Of a stretch of DNA of 5,197 nucleotides, positions 4,207 through 5,197 are shown one piece after another; position 1 is the first letter of the stretch, and the number at the start of each line of letters is the position of its first letter. The stretch is from an uncultured bacterium (GTDB lineage: Bacteria > Actinomycetota > Coriobacteriia > Coriobacteriales > Coriobacteriaceae), in contig CAJMOP010000132.1 in assembly GCA_905215115.1 (NCBI GenBank), forward strand, positions 1 through 5,197. The letters run 5' to 3'. Below the pieces are notes generated by a model. That model made no database searches, was not told the DNA's origin, and worked only from the letters and a program-made list of their open reading frames with translations. A program made the position numbers and the translations under genes.

Positions 4207-5197
4207 TTAGGGACGGACCTGGCCGGTGCCGCGGAGCTTGTATTTGTAGGTAGTGAGGGCCTCGGCGGCAAAGGGGCCGCGGGCGTGGAGCTTTTGGGTC
4301 GAGATGCCGATCTCGGCGCCCAGGCCAAACTCGCCGCCGTCGGTGAAGCGCGTGCTAGCGTTGGCATACACGGCCGAGGCATCGACCGCGTCCAGGAAGC
4401 GCTCGCAGGCATCCTCGTCCTCGGCAACGATGGCCTCGGAGTGCATGGTGCCGTAGCGGTTGATGTGCGCGATGGCTTCGTCCTCGTTCGCCACGACCTT
4501 CACGCTCATCTCGAGCGCCAGATACTCGCGGCCCCAGTCCTCCTCAGTCGCGGCTACATAGTCGTCGCCCTCGGCAAGCCCGGCGGCAGCGCATGCGGCG
4601 CACGTGGCCTCGTCGCCGTGAATCAGCACGCCGTGGTCGTGCAGCACGGCAACGACCGCCGGCAAAAACGAATCCGCCACGGCACGGTCGACCAGCAGCG
4701 ACTCGGCGGCATTGCACACGCCCACGCGCTGCGTCTTAGCGTTGACGATAATGTTGAGCGCCTTGTCAAAATCGGCGGATTCATGCACGTAGATGTGGCA
4801 GTTGCCTGTGCCCGTCTCGATCACCGGCACAAGCGACTCGCGCACGCAGCGCTGGATCAGGCCCGCACCGCCACGCGGAATGAGCACATCGACAATACCG
4901 CGGAGCTTCATGAGCTCGCCGGTGGCCTCGCGGTCGGTGGACTCGATCATCGAGATAGCTTCGCGTGGAAAGCCCTGGGCCTCAAGCGCATCGGCCAGCA
5001 GTTCGGCAATCATGGCGCACGAGTGATAGGCCAGCGAACCGCCGCGCAGGATGCAGGCGTTGCCGGTGCGGATGCAGATGCCCGCGGCATCGGCCGTCAC
5101 GTTGGGGCGCGCCTCGTAGACCATGGCAACCAGGCCCAGCGGCACACTCACGCGCGTAAGGTCCACGCCACTCGCAAGCACACGGTGATCGAGCACG
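4207..5197 (-). CDS. proA: Glutamate-5-semialdehyde dehydrogenase (gamma-glutamyl phosphate reductase), partial
   Basis: The enzyme reduces L-glutamate 5-phosphate with NADPH to glutamate 5-semialdehyde, the second step of proline synthesis, in the cytoplasm. The visible 330 codons hold the C-terminal three quarters. By comparison with E. coli ProA (417 residues, recalled) about 95 N-terminal residues lie beyond the right edge, so the GTG at 5196 is not the true start. Family motifs, numbered from that codon: VPLGLVAMVYEARPNVT (18-34), IPRGGAGLIQ (106-115), and the catalytic Cys161 in NAKTQRVGVCNAAESLLV, encoded at 4716-4714. Near the end come NASTRFTDGGEFGLGAEIG and STQKLHARGPF. The reading frame is intact to the TAA at 4209-4207. 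It converges on the HD gene. The kinase partner proB is often adjacent to proA and may lie beyond the window; that cannot be seen here. Confidence 0.96.
   Translation of the reverse strand, partial: VLDHRVLASGVDLTRVSVPLGLVAMVYEARPNVTADAAGICIRTGNACILRGGSLAYHSCAMIAELLADALEAQGFPREAISMIESTDREATGELMKLRGIVDVLIPRGGAGLIQRCVRESLVPVIETGTGNCHIYVHESADFDKALNIIVNAKTQRVGVCNAAESLLVDRAVADSFLPAVVAVLHDHGVLIHGDEATCAACAAAGLAEGDDYVAATEEDWGREYLALEMSVKVVANEDEAIAHINRYGTMHSEAIVAEDEDACERFLDAVDASAVYANASTRFTDGGEFGLGAEIGISTQKLHARGPFAAEALTTYKYKLRGTGQVRP

Overview
The window looks like a piece of a Coriobacteriia (Actinomycetota) chromosome, most likely Collinsella or a close relative. That placement is an inference. It rests on GC-rich coding sequence with AT-richer spacers, strong AGGAGG-type ribosome binding sites, a CarD-family RNA polymerase binding protein, and argS next to a probable rho start, a neighbourhood that recalls the argS-to-rho region of other actinobacteria. 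No rRNA, tRNA, CRISPR array or transposase gene is present.

Layout from left to right. Bases 2-208 (minus) hold the first 69 codons of a gene with an Ala/Pro-rich, basic N-terminus, possibly rho, which runs off the left edge. Bases 209-736 form a 500-bp spacer without a protein gene. It holds a candidate promoter for the left gene, a pair of imperfect GGGAC-containing direct repeats, a striking inverted-repeat element of about 150 bp (457-612, arms of 27 bp with 26 complementary positions), and the terminator of argS. Bases 737-2590 (minus) encode a complete arginyl-tRNA synthetase. A 342-bp divergent spacer follows, with candidate promoters for argS and carD and several small palindromes. 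Bases 2933-3418 (plus) encode a CarD-family regulator, closed by a strong terminator. Bases 3536-4135 (plus) encode an HD-domain phosphohydrolase-like protein, closed by a near-identical terminator. Bases 4207-5197 (minus) encode the C-terminal three quarters of gamma-glutamyl phosphate reductase (ProA), cut by the right edge.

The genes are core functions: translation (argS), transcription control (carD, perhaps rho), proline synthesis (proA) and one uncharacterised HD hydrolase. Each appears to be its own short transcription unit; nothing suggests a joint pathway or a defence or mobile system. The unexplained content is in the spacers. One item is the long inverted-repeat element between argS and the left gene. 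The other is a hairpin family sharing the core GACAGGC(A/G)C, found three times: upstream of argS, after carD and after the HD gene. These repeats are the best candidates for something not described by ordinary gene annotation.
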